Source of the DNA: Juglans regia
Taxonomy: Eukaryota > Streptophyta > Magnoliopsida > Fagales > Juglandaceae
Assembly (NCBI RefSeq): GCF_001411555.2
Contig: NC_049912.1
Location: 15,137,145-15,201,144 of the forward strand
Direction of reading: 5' to 3'
DNA length: 64,000 nucleotides
The notes beneath the pieces were generated by a model. The model saw nothing but the letters and a program-made list of their open reading frames with translations, was not told the origin of the DNA and did not search any database. Numbering within the stretch: position 1 is the first letter of the stretch; each line of letters opens with the position of its first letter. The translations under genes and the position numbers were made by a program. This document shows positions 1-10,620 of the stretch, in pieces.

Positions 1-156
1 TAACACAAGCATAGTCGAAGCTGCAGAGGCTCCAGGCAAAGGGTCCTACTTGTGAGAAGATTGGGGAGCATAATGTTGTAAGGGAAGAGGTCCATTTATG
101 GTTGGAAAGGCAAGAACTCATATGGAAGTAAAGGTCAAAAGTGTTGTGGCTGCATA

Positions 157-1606
157 GTGGTGATCAGAACACAAAGTATTTTCACTCCAAAAGCTTTTCA
201 AAGAAAGAAGAAAAATTTTATTCATAAGTTGCAAGACGAAGAAGGTGAATGGAAAGAAGGTTCACAAAGGGATGGACTAATTAGAGATTACTTTAAATCT
301 CTATTTACATCCTCTTCTGAGAGGGGATCAATGGAGGTATTGGTTGAGGTGGAGCAAAGGGTAACTAGTGAGATGAATGCAGAATTGGGAAGGGTTTTTA
401 TAGCTGAGGAAGTGACTATAACTTTGAAACAAATGCATCCAAACAAAGCCCCTAGTCCAGATGGTATGTCCCCAATATGTTTTCAAAAATATTGGCATAT
501 TATTGGAGGCACTGTGACTGTTGCTGTGTTAGAGGCCCTTAATACAGGTGTGTTCCCCACTGATTTAAATCATGCTCTTTTAGTTTTGATTCTCAAGAAA
601 AAATACCCTATATTTGTATCTGTCTTTAGGCCCATTAGCTTGTGTAAGGTCATTTACTAGCTAATCTCCAAAGTTATTACTAATAGACTAAAAGTAGTAT
701 TGCCCTCTATTATTTCTACCACTCAAAGTGCTTTTGTGCCTAGAAGGTTAATTACTGATAATGCACTAGTGGCATATGAGTTAGTGCACTATCTAAAGCA
801 TAGGAGAAAGGGGAAAAAGGGGTTTATGTCACTAAAATTATATATGTCTAAGGCCTATGATAGGGTGGAGTGTATTTTTTGGAAAGCATTTTGCTGAAGC
901 TGGGTTTTGCCAGTGGTTTGGTTGGACTAATAATGAACTGTGTTACTTCTATGTCTTTCTTTGTGATGGTTAATGGTGTGTCTACTGACCCAATATTTCT
1001 TTCTAAAGGAATAAGGCAAAGGGATCCACTATCCTCTTACATTTTCCTCTTGTGCATTGACTGTTTGATAGGATTATTGAAGGATGCTAAGCTGAGAAAA
1101 TATGCTCCTAGTGTAAGAGTCTGCAGGGGCACCTAGAGTGAATCATTTGCTATTTGTAAATGATTCTGTTATTTTTTGCAATGTAGATGTGAATACTTGT
1201 TATTCAGCTACTATCAAGCAAATATGAGCTAGCATCTGGTCAGAAGATTAACAAGGAGAAGACAACCATGGTATTTAGTACTAATGTCACAGCATCAGTT
1301 AAGCAGGATATTACGTCTATGTGGGGTGGTAGCTCAATTCAACAGTATGAGAAGTATTTGGGTTTACTTCCTATCGTTGGAAAGGCTAAGTCTGTTGCTT
1401 TTGCAGAAGTCAAATGTAGGGTATGGAGAAAGTTACAATGTTGGAAGGAGAAACTCTTGTCTCAAGGTGGCAGAGAAATTTTGTTAAAAGTTATGGCTTT
1501 ATCCATACTAGCTTATACTATAAGTTGTTTAAAGTTGTCTGTCAGCTTATGCAAGGACTTGGAAAGGATGATGGCTCGGTTTTGGTGGGGACAAAAATTA
1601 GATTAG
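157..1606 (+). pseudogene. LINE 1 reverse transcriptase region (broken)
   Basis: In a live element this enzyme copies LINE RNA into DNA at the nicked target. The first piece (157-660) carries the LINE motif NKAPSPDGM, followed by the stretch ending FRPISLCKVIY. The next piece (700-897) has [21 protein letters not shown] third piece (870-1136) has the motif GIRQRDPLSSYIFLLC, where the usual form is GLRQGDPLSPYLF. The catalytic box should read F/Y-A-D-D but reads FVND (codons 1153-1164), so one of the two metal-binding aspartates is lost. The last piece (1268-1606) is the thumb-like region (KYLGLLPIVGKAKS, GGREILLKV). At least three frame changes and one in-frame stop separate the pieces. The protein cannot be made from this locus. 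Confidence 0.9.
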
Positions 1607-1636
1607 AGAAAGATCTACTGGGTAAAATGGGAGCAG

Positions 1637-3186
1637 ATGTTTGAGTCAAAATATAGGGGTGGTTTGGGATTTAGGGACTTAAGAGTGTTTAATATTGCCT
1701 TGTTAGCTAAGCAGGCCTGGAGGGTACTAAAGAATAAGGAAACTCTACTTCACAAACTATATAAGGCAAGATGTTTCCCACATAATTCTTTCTTTGACTC
1801 AAAGTTAGGGAACGACCCTTCTTATGCTTGGAAGGGAATTTGGGAAGCTAGAAGTTTTTTTATGAGAGGTTGTCGATGGAGGATTGGTGATGGGGCTACA
1901 ACTAGAATTTGGGAGGATATTTGGGTTCTTGGGCATCAAGCTTTGAAGTTGGAAATGGCTGTTAGGGAGGATCGTGATTATATAGCGAGGGCGGCTTCAC
2001 TTATTAACAATGATTCGAGATGGTGGAATGTTGAAAGAGTTAGAGCCCTCTTCAATCCAAGAATAGCTTCTGATATTTTGAAGATTCTTTTTTAGCCTTG
2101 GGTAGCCTGTTGATATGTGGATATGGAGGCATGAAAGGAATGGCAATTTTAGTTAGAAGTGCTTATAAGTATTTTCGATCACTTGCTTTACAAGACACTG
2201 CAGAGAGTTGAATTGCTAGGGAGGATCAACAGCTGTGGAAATATATCTGGAAAATGAGGGTCCCTAATAAAGTTAGAGTCTTTGCATGGAGAGCTTGTAG
2301 AGAGGGTTTACCTTCAAAACAAAATTTGTGCAGAAGGAAAATAGTGGACAGTACATATTGTGATTTTTGCAACTATCATATTAAGGATACAGCTCATGCA
2401 GTTCTACATTGTCCTGATGTAAAAGATACTTGGTTGAGTTTTATGCCTGCTATGAAGGAGTTAATTGGAGTTATGACTGTAAAATGTGCGGCAAAGTTTC
2501 TATCGAGGAGAAGGGATCAAGATTTTCTTGATAGGTTTTTCCTTATGGCATGGACGCTTTCTGGTATAGGCGCAATAAGATGGCCAATGAGCATATTAAG
2601 TTTGGACCTTTGCAGGTTGTTAACCACGTTTTAAATTTGCAATGTTCTCTTAATGTCCCTAGAGTTGATCCATCTCTTAAGGTGGATAAGATGCACTGTT
2701 GGAATGCTCTTCCTTGGTTTTTTCAAGCTAAATGTAGATGGTTCAATGTTTTTTGACATTCACAAAGTTGGTGTTGGTGCTGTTGTAAGGGATGAAAATA
2801 GGAATGTGGTTTTGTCAGTCAGCAAGATAGAGCATGAAGTACTGGAACCTTAATCTGTGGAGTTGTTGACTATGTTTCATGGTTTTCAGTTTAGTACTCA
2901 ATTGGGTATATCAAAGCTTATATTGGAGAGTGATAGTTTGCTTATGGTTGAAGCTTTACAAGCAAGGGAGGACTCTTTATCGGCTTTGGGTAATCTGCAG
3001 TAGGATGTGAAGAGAATGCTGAGGAATTTTGATGATTTTCAGGAACAACATGTGTTGAGGATGGGAAATCAAGTTGCTTACCACTTGGTAAGATATGCTT
3101 GGAAAGTTGCAGATGTGGAGATGTGGATGGGCTCTATCCCAGTGTGTGCTTCTCAATCTGTTTGGTTGGATCAATTTCATTTGTAA
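1637..3186 (+). pseudogene. LINE 1 zf-RVT and RNase H region (broken)
   Basis: This is the C-terminal half of LINE ORF2. Residues from 1637 (GGLGFRDLRVFNIALLAKQAW) form the segment that follows reverse transcriptase in plant LINEs. The zf-RVT region (2254-2460) has the pattern WRACREGLPSKQNLCRRK with CDFC and HAVLHC. RNase H follows in another frame: LNVDGS near 2728 gives the first catalytic Asp, SVELLTM the Glu and LESDSLL the second Asp. All three acids are present. A TAA stop at 2851 and a TAG at 3001 interrupt the domain, which ends with WLDQFHL and a stop at 3186. The short 3' UTR leads into the A-tail at 3227. Confidence 0.88.
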
Positions 3187-3242
3187 TCTAGTTTCTCTCT
3201 ATCAATGAAAATTTCCATTTACAACCAAAAAGAAAAAAAAAA

Positions 3243-3692
3243 TCGTAGGCCTCTAGCCCATTAGATATAGGCCCACTTGTTCCATAAAATGTTAAGTGGC
3301 TTTTAGCCAACTTATTGGGTCCAATTAAAATCTTTCGCCAACTATATTGAATTTTGGGCTCGTGGCCTATGCAGTAGTATCCAATAAACCTCAGTTAGGC
3401 TTCCCTAAATTATTGGTCTGTTAAATACCCATCCAAAATTATCTACTAAACAACATGCTTTAAAATAAGCTGTGGACATATAGGTTCAATAACGGTTATT
3501 AACAAACCTCAATAGACGTAGAATCCATGAATTTATCTAATATGATTCAATAAGCCTAATTTAAAGAATGAAATTTAAAGAAACAAAGGGAACCAAAAAG
3601 GGAAGAAAAGCAAGACGAAACAAGGTTGAAAGGGTCATGCAAAAACATTGAACTCCGATTCCATTTGAATTTTGATTCCAACTTTGCTCTAA
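3243..3692. other. no gene seen
   Basis: This sequence lies between the LINE 1 tail and the TRIM. It is AT-moderate and has no coding or repeat signal that I recognise. It may be the original host DNA or an old repeat. Confidence 0.5.
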
Positions 3693-3777
3693 TGTTAAAG
3701 ACCCAATCAATGGTCCAAAAGTCCTAGGATTGTTGGATATTAATTTGGTTAAATCTTTAACTCTTGGGATCATAACA
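3693..3777 (-). repeat. TRIM terminal repeat (3' LTR in element orientation)
   Basis: An 85-bp repeat with TG...CA ends, about 80% identical to 3988-4072. It abuts the internal region at 3778. Confidence 0.85.
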
Positions 3778-3987
3778 ATCCATCACGCTTCCAAATCGGA
3801 CGTCCACGGCGGCCCACTCTAGCGACACTGATCCGGTGGTAGCCCTTTCACTTTTGGCGGCTTCACTCATCTATCATTATTCAATGACTTAACACTATAT
3901 CCATACAAAATACCAAGATATTTTAGTCCAGCCTATAGGTCATCATCTCCGTAACTTGAACTTATGAGGTGATCCCTGCTCTGATAT

Positions 3988-4072
3988 TGTTAAGGGCCTA
4001 ACCATTGATCCAAAAACCCTAAGACTGTTGGATACTAATTTAGTTAAGCTTTTAACTCTCAGGATCATAACA
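3988..4072 (-). repeat. TRIM terminal repeat (5' LTR in element orientation)
   Basis: An 85-bp repeat with TG...CA ends. Directly next to it (3976-3987, minus strand) is ATATCAGAGCAG, the Met-tRNA type primer-binding site. Confidence 0.85.
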
Positions 4073-4419
4073 TTTAATTGGGATTTTGGTCTTTGAAAAT
4101 TCTCAGTTAGAGTTAAAGTACTATGTCAAAGAGAATTTGCAATGATGACTCTGAACTCCCTCGTATTGTTGTGTTTTCTACTTTTGTTTCTATTTTTGGA
4201 CTGTGCATTATCTTGTTTACTTTTAATTTCTATATGACATTTTTTCTTTGAAATTTCTTCTCTTTTGTGACTAACTGACTCAAACATTGAGAGAGAAGAA
4301 CTAAATTGTTGTTGGCATTTACTCCAAGTCTTCGGAGGTTAGAGCTTTGTATTCCAACTCACTTGCAGTAATGAGTTATCTTTACAAGATTAATCTATAT
4401 ATATGCAAATAAAAGAAAT
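4073..4419. other. no gene seen
   Basis: Non-coding sequence right of the TRIM. I found no motif or repeat partner for it in the window. Confidence 0.5.

Positions 4420-4471
<52 letters not shown>
4420..4471. repeat. compound microsatellite (AT)n(AG)n
   Basis: About 11 AT units (4420-4442) run straight into about 14 AG units (4443-4471). Such loci are usually length-variable. Short reading frames here are repeat translations. Confidence 0.98.
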
Positions 4472-4473
<2 letters not shown>

Positions 4474-4752
4474 TTGAAGAAATGAAAAACAAGTTGATGA
4501 GTGTGCCAAAGGTGAAAAACAGATAGATGAATTGAGAGAAATACTTGAGACGTACACTGATGAGGAGAAGAAAAGAAGCTATTCTCATTAAGTTGTTTCT
4601 GATGTATACAAAATATTATATATAGAACACGTACATAAAGCATGATTGTCAAAAAAAGAAAAAGAACAAAAGGGACCAATTTTGTCCATTGTACATAAAA
4701 TAATACTTTTTGTCTGCTTTATTAATTCCTAGCCAACTTTATCGAATGGCTG

Positions 4753-5109
4753 CTATGTCATGCTCCCACTATCATCCTTTGTTTCATCTGTTCTAATCAC
4801 AGCAGGTGCACTACCACGATGTGCATTGTTTAATACCTCACTTATCCCTTGGACAACAACTTTATGCTGAGAGTTTTGGACAGCAGCTCCATGCTGCAAA
4901 CCTTGGACAGCTGCTTCATGCTGCTGGTTTATTGATGAACTTTGTGAAGAGAGAGGATTGTTATTATGTGATGGAACAACATATGTTCTGTGACAACGTA
5001 AGAACAAGAACATATTAGATTCTCGCATGTAAGCTCCAACATTTGCTCTCTTCCTTCCGTGAAGAGTACCAATTATGCATGTTTTGGACAGTGAGATAAG
5101 ATGAGACAA
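4753..5109 (-). CDS. unrecognised 118-residue open frame with three nonapeptide repeats
   Basis: I do not recognise this frame and it may not be a gene. What can be seen is a basic N-terminal part (HGRKRANVGAYMRESN), then three near-repeats of nine residues (QHEAAVQGL, QHGAAVQNS, QHKVVVQGI) encoded by 27-bp repeats around 4835-4925, and a polar acidic tail. No signal peptide, membrane segment or catalytic motif is visible. The start falls within the edge of an AT-rich MITE-like relic, and no promoter or splice context supports it. It could be the end of a degraded transposase-type gene or chance. Treat it as hypothetical. Confidence 0.2.
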   Translation of the reverse strand: MSHLISLSKTCIIGTLHGRKRANVGAYMRESNMFLFLRCHRTYVVPSHNNNPLSSQSSSINQQHEAAVQGLQHGAAVQNSQHKVVVQGISEVLNNAHRGSAPAVIRTDETKDDSGSMT

Positions 5110-5270
5110 GATAATATGAGATGATTTTAAATGAAAATTGAATAAAATATTATTAAAAAAAAAATTTTAATATTATTATTATTTTGATATTTAAAAAATT
5201 AAATTATTTATTATATTTTGTATAAAGATTTAAAAAAATTATAATAATTTTTTATAGGTAAAGTGAATAT
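5095..5270. mobile_element. MITE relic (GAGATGAGAT family)
   Basis: An AT-rich block with GATAAGATGAGACAAGAT at one side and the core AAATTATTTATTATATTTTG. The same core occurs in the complete MITE at 28430-28649 and in the element at 30283-30492. The terminal inverted repeats are not preserved here. Confidence 0.6.
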
Positions 5271-5895
5271 TAATTGACGAACAAAAATATCTTATACCTT
5301 TTTATGCAAGAGAGCTTATGATGGGAGGAAGCAACGAATGCAGAGTGGCCATGTAGCCCGTAATTAATTCGAGCCTTTTTCTTGTCAGAAGGAGAAGGGT
5401 CCATGAAATATCAAATAAATGATCCCTTCCATACGTTTCGTCCGTACGTTCAGAATTGTATATAAGCAATAAATAACGACTAACCGACCACATTAAAAAT
5501 CAATAGTTATGAAAGGTGTAATGGTTAAAGTCTACTCTACCACTGTTCACACGAACTGTTCTGTCGCGAACAAAGCTATACTGACCCGATCCAATTCCAC
5601 AGACTTCCAAACAATCATTTTCGAACCGAATAGATTAGCCGATTAACCAAACCAGAAATTTTCGAAAATTAACTGATTAAACGATTTTTATTTTTTTATT
5701 TTTTTATTTTTAAAGATTGCCCAAAATCTGAATTTAAGAAATATCTAAAATCTGAATTTATCAAATTTCCCAACCAGGTTCGTAACAAAAGGGAAGAAAT
5801 ATTCTTGAAGTTCAGAACTCTCCAAAAGATCATGTCAAAGAAAACTCTCGGAATCCCCAAGTTTAGGTACCATTGTAATATTCAAACACAGCACG
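5271..5895. other. no gene seen
   Basis: Mixed AT-rich sequence with no coding signal on either strand that I can support. Confidence 0.5.
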
Positions 5896-6310
5896 CACTA
5901 CAAAAAATTAGGTTTTTTTTAGTACTTAAAATCGTCACAAATATCCATAATAATTGTTGCATTTGATCATTTTCGACAATTTATAAATCGCTGCAAGTTC
6001 GACGAAATCCTAAAGCCGATTTTGATCAATTTTAGTCTATCGCAAATATCCTAAAAATCGATGGAAATGGTCTTCTCATTTACTACTAAGAAAAAATATT
6101 TTCGATGATCTGCATTGTCACAAAAAGTTAATAAAATCGCTGCAAATAATTCATTATTTTTTCAATTATTTTAAATTGTCATCATCATTAAATATTTCCA
6201 GTGGGTATGCTTTGCTGCAAAAGGCAATTTGAGTCGATTTTATGCCGCTGCAAATATATTTCTGTTATGAAAAATTATTTCTGGCGAAATTTACTCACCG
6301 GAATAGGTTT
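5896..6310. mobile_element. CACTA-like (En/Spm-type) transposon terminus
   Basis: The block begins CACTACAAAAAATTAGG, the typical end of plant CACTA DNA transposons. Over the next 400 bases it repeats short motifs such as TCGCTGCAA, ATCGCTGCAA and CGTCACAAA, as expected of subterminal transposase-binding repeats. I could not find the opposite TAGTG end, so the element's extent is unknown. It sits just left of the Ca2+-ATPase exons. Confidence 0.6.
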
Positions 6311-6732
6311 TTCAGAAAATAAAAAAAACAAATGCACAATAACATAATACATAAATTACTTAAACCCACATAAAATTTGCATAAACTACTCTATTTAGAA
6401 AAGTTTCACCGATATGCCAACATACGCCTCAACCACAATCATCTATCAATAAAGGGAAATGTCACAATTAAAAAAACGCATAACTAAAACAAAAAGAAAA
6501 GTGATAACTCCCCCTCCTCGTCCAAAAAATAAAAGTTGGGTGCAAGGAAAGAAGGATCTAGTTGAGCTTTTGTCCCCAAAACATCCAGCTAGCATTCAGA
6601 GTAGTTCCCTACCACAAGGCTCACACAACATTATGTGTACTCCTAAAATCTACAATTAACTATCAGCCAAAACAAGCATACCACCCTCTTGAAAAAGGAA
6701 AAGATTGATCAAGCAACTTATTAATAATTCAC
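6311..6732. other. no gene seen; possibly intron of the ATPase fragment or CACTA interior
   Basis: AT-rich non-coding sequence between the CACTA-like end and the first ATPase exon. The exon that should follow NQ in an ACA gene (starting with Met) is not found here on the minus strand. Confidence 0.4.
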
Positions 6733-7582
6733 CTGATTTAAGGTTAAGGTTCCGGTCTTATCAATGCAAATAGTTGTGGTAGAGCCCATGGTCTCACATG
6801 CAGAGAGCCTTTGCACCTGCAGCATAACTTCGGTTATGAACAACATACTTCCAATCGCACAATAGGCATGTGTGTGCCTCAGCGTCTGTGAGTAAGGTCT
6901 CCCATAAGCACAAGGATGGAAAATCCCCAATGTTACATACCAGGGCCTTGTCTGCCATCATTTTTCTCATGGAATAGGCAAGGCTATATCATAGTAAAAC
7001 AAATAATAAGTCTACTGGTAACATATGGGAACATTGAAAAATTAAAACATTTTCAGCCACGCTATCAATAATGTCTCAGATGATAAACAAGAAATAAGCA
7101 GCCAAGATTGTGGGAATACATGTATAAGAATTACACTCCTGCCAAAAAATAAATGGGTTTAAAATTAGAATATTTGACCATTTAATATCCCCAGTAACAG
7201 CCTAAAGGAACTTTAAAAATATTTTTATTTTATTTTACAAAAACGTTCATGATTTTCCAACTCCGATATATAAGTATATACATTCCAATGTGCACATCGA
7301 TATGGGTTGCACTAATAAGAAATTAGAAGTAGCACCATCTGCAAGTTAATGGGAAAGTAGGCTTAGAATATCTCAACTACTTGAGCCACGAAGAAATTGG
7401 TGATGTTGGTAATACAAGAACTACAGAAAGGAAATAATAAAATGAAAGAACATGGGTTGACATGTAGGAGAGATTAAGAAAGTCAAGAATCTGAACAAAA
7501 TTATATATAAGGCCAGGCAAACTTACGTTAAGGTAACAGCCAAGGGAAGCCCTTTGGGTACTGCAACTACTACTATGGTGGC
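6733..7582 (-). pseudogene. fragment of an autoinhibited Ca2+-ATPase (ACA, P2B type): three exons with introns
   Basis: P2B ATPases pump Ca2+ out of the cytosol and form a phospho-aspartate. Three exons read on the minus strand, with splice sites and phases that fit. Exon 1 (7582-7527) encodes ATIVVVAVPKGLPLAVTLT and ends at a GTAAGT donor. Exon 2 (6983-6941) encodes LAYSMRKMMADKAL and ends at GTATGT. Exon 3 (6816-6733, after a CTGCAG acceptor) encodes VQRLSACETMGS... with the phosphorylation motif DKTGTLT. The M4 calcium-site motif, normally PEGLP, reads PKGLP, so a key acidic residue is replaced by Lys. Introns are 543 and 124 bp. The flanking exons are missing: LTR A begins about 100 bp upstream and a CACTA-like end lies downstream. 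Introns rule out a processed copy. It is a truncated gene relic, or a gene piece captured by a transposon. The exon pattern resembles the intron-rich ACA8/9/10 group, which I infer from memory. Confidence 0.85.
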
Positions 7583-7691
7583 CTACAAGATTTCAACAAA
7601 GGTAATAGGAAAATAAAATTCTACACACAATAATAAATATATATCTACATACAAAAGACACACATACAACAACAATAGGCCAATACATCCA

Positions 7692-7760
7692 TACATGCAT
7701 GCATACATCCATTCGTTCTTATCACGTACATGCATGCATACATCCATTCGTTCTTATCAC
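7692..7760 (+). repeat. 34-bp direct repeat at the left edge of LTR A
   Basis: A 34-bp unit beginning TACATGCATGCATACATCC occurs at 7692-7725 and again at 7727-7760. It lies exactly where similarity to the other LTR copies begins. Confidence 0.85.
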
Positions 7761-9929
7761 TTTCATAGGCCAATACACACTGTTATGCCCCGTGTGTTGG
7801 GGTTAGTGGTCTTCCATTGGACCCAGATCTGGCCCATGGCCACGGGTTGGGAATCCCTTTTCAGTTAGGGGGTAGCACTGGGTGCACTACCAGCACTACT
7901 TACCCGACATTGCAATATGCCTATTCATTGGTACCCATTTCATTCATTCATTTGGTTGTTACGTATCTTCATACATTTCATGCTTTCATTTCTTTCTTGC
8001 TTTTCATTCGTTCGTTCGTGTCGGCTCGAAAGAGTTGGAGCTTTCATTCAATTCATGCTTTCATTTAATAGTCTTTTCATGAGAAAACATTCCTTTTCAT
8101 GAGAAACATATCTTTTCATGAGAAAAAAATCGTTTGGGGCGTAAGCCCGAAAATCGTCTTTTCCTTTTTCAGTTCATTTCGGTTATATCCTTCGTTTAAC
8201 AGTTCGTTCGTGAAAACGTCATTTAAGAACATACATGGGCTTAAACATCAGCTTCCATGGCATCCATAAGCATCACCTCGAATGTCGTCTCTCATGGCAT
8301 CCCCGAGCATCACCTCGTGGCGCACATGAAAGCGTCGGTTCGTGGAATCCATAAAAGCATCAGCTTTTATGCCTTTCATGCATTTTCATCAGTTTATGAA
8401 TTTTCTTAGAAAATACATACAATAGATACAACGTATAGTCATCCATTCACATGCATGCAATTAATACTTTGGATGCGTAAACAGGGGCTGCCAAGGAGGG
8501 GCCGTTTATACTTGTACCTTTGAACACTTAGCATTTCCTTTCTTAAAACGTCTTTCGTTTCTTTTCGTAAGCATCTTAAAGGAAAAGCATTTCTTGTATC
8601 TTGGAAAACTCTAGAAGAGTATGAACGTAACACTTACTTGGACTCCATGCTACTTGCATATCATGCAGTCCATTCATGTGCTTGTCAGATGGCAACTTAC
8701 ATGCATACACATACCTTAGCGTCATTCTCTATCCAATACATAAGCAACTTAAACTATAAATAGAACTACGCTATACTTGGAACACTCTTCTTCTATCCCG
8801 TGCACTTACATGCCCTTTACTATGTTAAACCCTTCGGGGACCACTTACGGTCACCACATCTTCCAACTCAAAGTCTTGTCTCGAGTGCTCCTCCACTAAA
8901 GTGAATCCATGATTCACCTTAGGATTAAGACACCAAGACATCCGTCTTACTCTTCTTACAACCACATTCTGACGCATGATTCCAACCAATGAAATCACGC
9001 ATCCCAATCCTAACAATACGCCCATCACTACCTTCATGCATCTTAGCCCACACTAAATCCTCATTCTCATCCAGACAAGCCACACGACTCTAAGCTAACT
9101 CTTAGGCTTAAGCACCGTGTAACTGTGGCTAAGGACAGATTACCCATTACATATGGTGAATCCGTCTGGCACATGTGTCTAACCAGATTACACATGTACC
9201 TTACCCCTTTATCACCTAAGATCAACATATGATACGTTGATCACCTGCTTGTGTAAACAAGCAACATACTCCGATATCAACATTCTCTTAACCTGGCTAG
9301 TATGACTTTTCACGCTACCCGTTCCCTTTGACAGTTCATCCCAACACTTGACATGACAGGACTCTATTCACAACTACGCGTTATGTCACGTCATATAGCT
9401 CGAGATTGCTCCCAAGATACACCATGACCTTGTCACATCACCTGACATCCCGTTACATCATTTCTATGCCAACTCCTAACTCATCACGAGTACGATTCCT
9501 CACGTACTCCTATCACATCGTGACATCTCATCATGTTCCCGTTACGTCATTCTTACACTCTAACACTTCACCCATCAAAAGCATGACCGCCAATAACCAT
9601 GTCACTTCGTGACGTTGCCCAGTCATGCTTCCGCTGCGTACTCTCACACTTGTTCCGCTACTTTGCCCATCACAAGCACGATTGTCAATAGTCATGTCAC
9701 TTCGTGACATTCCCCAGTCATGCTTCGGCTGCGCACTCTTACACTTGTTCTGCTACTTCCCACATACTCCTAGCCATAAGTCCATCATGGTGACACTTGT
9801 CACCTCAGACTACTAGCTATGCCATAACTACTTCGGGACATTGTTTCATAGTTCCCGACACTACCCATCACGTTCCATGCCCATCAATCACGTAACCATC
9901 CTTATCTCTATGACACACCACACGGAGTG

Positions 9930-10620
9930 TCGCTATCACGTGGAGTACACTCCACATATACTCCCTTCACATACGCCACATCACCACTATGGCATACTCG
10001 TCATATGGTGCATCACTATACCACATGGAGTACACTCCTCGTGTATTCCCTTCATACACACTACGACACATCACCATGGCATACCCACCATATGGTGCAT
10101 CACTCCACCACATGGAGTACACTCCAAGTGTACTCCATTCTCATGCGTTACGCCCATATCACCATTATGGCATACTCGCCATATGGTACATCACTCCACC
10201 ACATAGAGTATACTCCACATGTACTTCCTTTACATACGCTACATCACCATTATGTCATATCCGCCACATGATGTATCACTCCACCATACGGAGTACATTC
10301 CACATGTACTCCCTTCATACACACCACACCACATCGCCATTATGGCATATCTGCCATATGGTGCATCACTCCACCATATGGAGTACACTCCATGCATACT
10401 CCCTTCTCACATGCTACGCCACATCATTACTATGGCGTACTTGCCATATAGTGCATCATTCCGCCATATGGAGTACACTTCCCGTGTACTCCCTTCACAT
10501 GCATTACGCCAGATCACCACTATGGCATACACGCCATATGGTGCATCAATCCACCACATGGAGTACACTCTACGTGTACTTCTTTTACACGCACTACGCC
10601 ACAAAGTACACTCCACTTGT
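9930..10620 (+). repeat. tandem array of ~88-bp hairpin-forming units in LTR A
   Basis: About eight units with period 81-91 bp, marked by GGAGTACACTCC-like motifs near 9945, 10025, 10114, 10205, 10290, 10378, 10468 and 10558. Each unit holds two inverted repeats. One is GGAGTACAC-(5 nt)-GTGTACTCC (perfect 9-bp stem at 10114-10136). The other is a TATGGC...GCCATA stem about 50 bp further on. The unit lacks stops in several frames, which creates long overlapping open frames (9841-10983) that are not genes. LTR C has about two units (from 25303) and LTR D about two on the minus strand (60758-60823). Confidence 0.88.

Larger units (their letters stand above)
1..3242 (+). mobile_element. LINE 1: decayed L1-type non-LTR retrotransposon, 5' end outside window
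   Basis: A plant L1-like LINE, running left to right and ending in an A-rich tail (about 3227-3242). The second open reading frame is recognisable in order: linker before reverse transcriptase, reverse transcriptase, zinc-knuckle-like zf-RVT region, and RNase H. The endonuclease part and ORF1 would lie before base 1. Several stop codons and frame changes break the frame (for example the stop at 658, and frame changes near 870, 1137, 1606 and 2640). It is therefore a dead copy. Because the left end is outside the window, a target-site duplication cannot be tested. Confidence 0.9.
3693..4072 (-). mobile_element. TRIM (terminal-repeat retrotransposon in miniature)
   Basis: Two 85-bp direct repeats (3693-3777 and 3988-4072) both begin TGTTAA and end GATCATAACA. 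They flank a 210-bp noncoding core. On the minus strand, the bases next to the repeat at 3988 read ATATCAGAGCAG (3976-3987). This matches the usual plant primer-binding site for initiator Met-tRNA, so the element points to the minus strand. Flanking pentamers are TCTAA (3688-3692) and TTTAA (4073-4077), 4 of 5 matching, as expected of an old target-site duplication. The repeats differ at about 17 of 85 sites and nearly all differences are transitions. The size (380 bp) and the lack of coding fit TRIMs. Confidence 0.85.

Noticed and set aside
4382..4679. Minus-strand frames over the AT/AG repeat
   Set aside because: They translate a microsatellite (SLSLSLS, IYIYIY) and have no further support.
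6459..6659. 66-residue basic frame near the CACTA-like end
   Set aside because: No motif and no similarity to a transposase that I can see. It probably lies within non-coding sequence.
9930..10620. CRISPR-like array
   Set aside because: Units are diverged, tandem without unique spacers, and sit in a plant LTR. Nothing else suggests a prokaryote.
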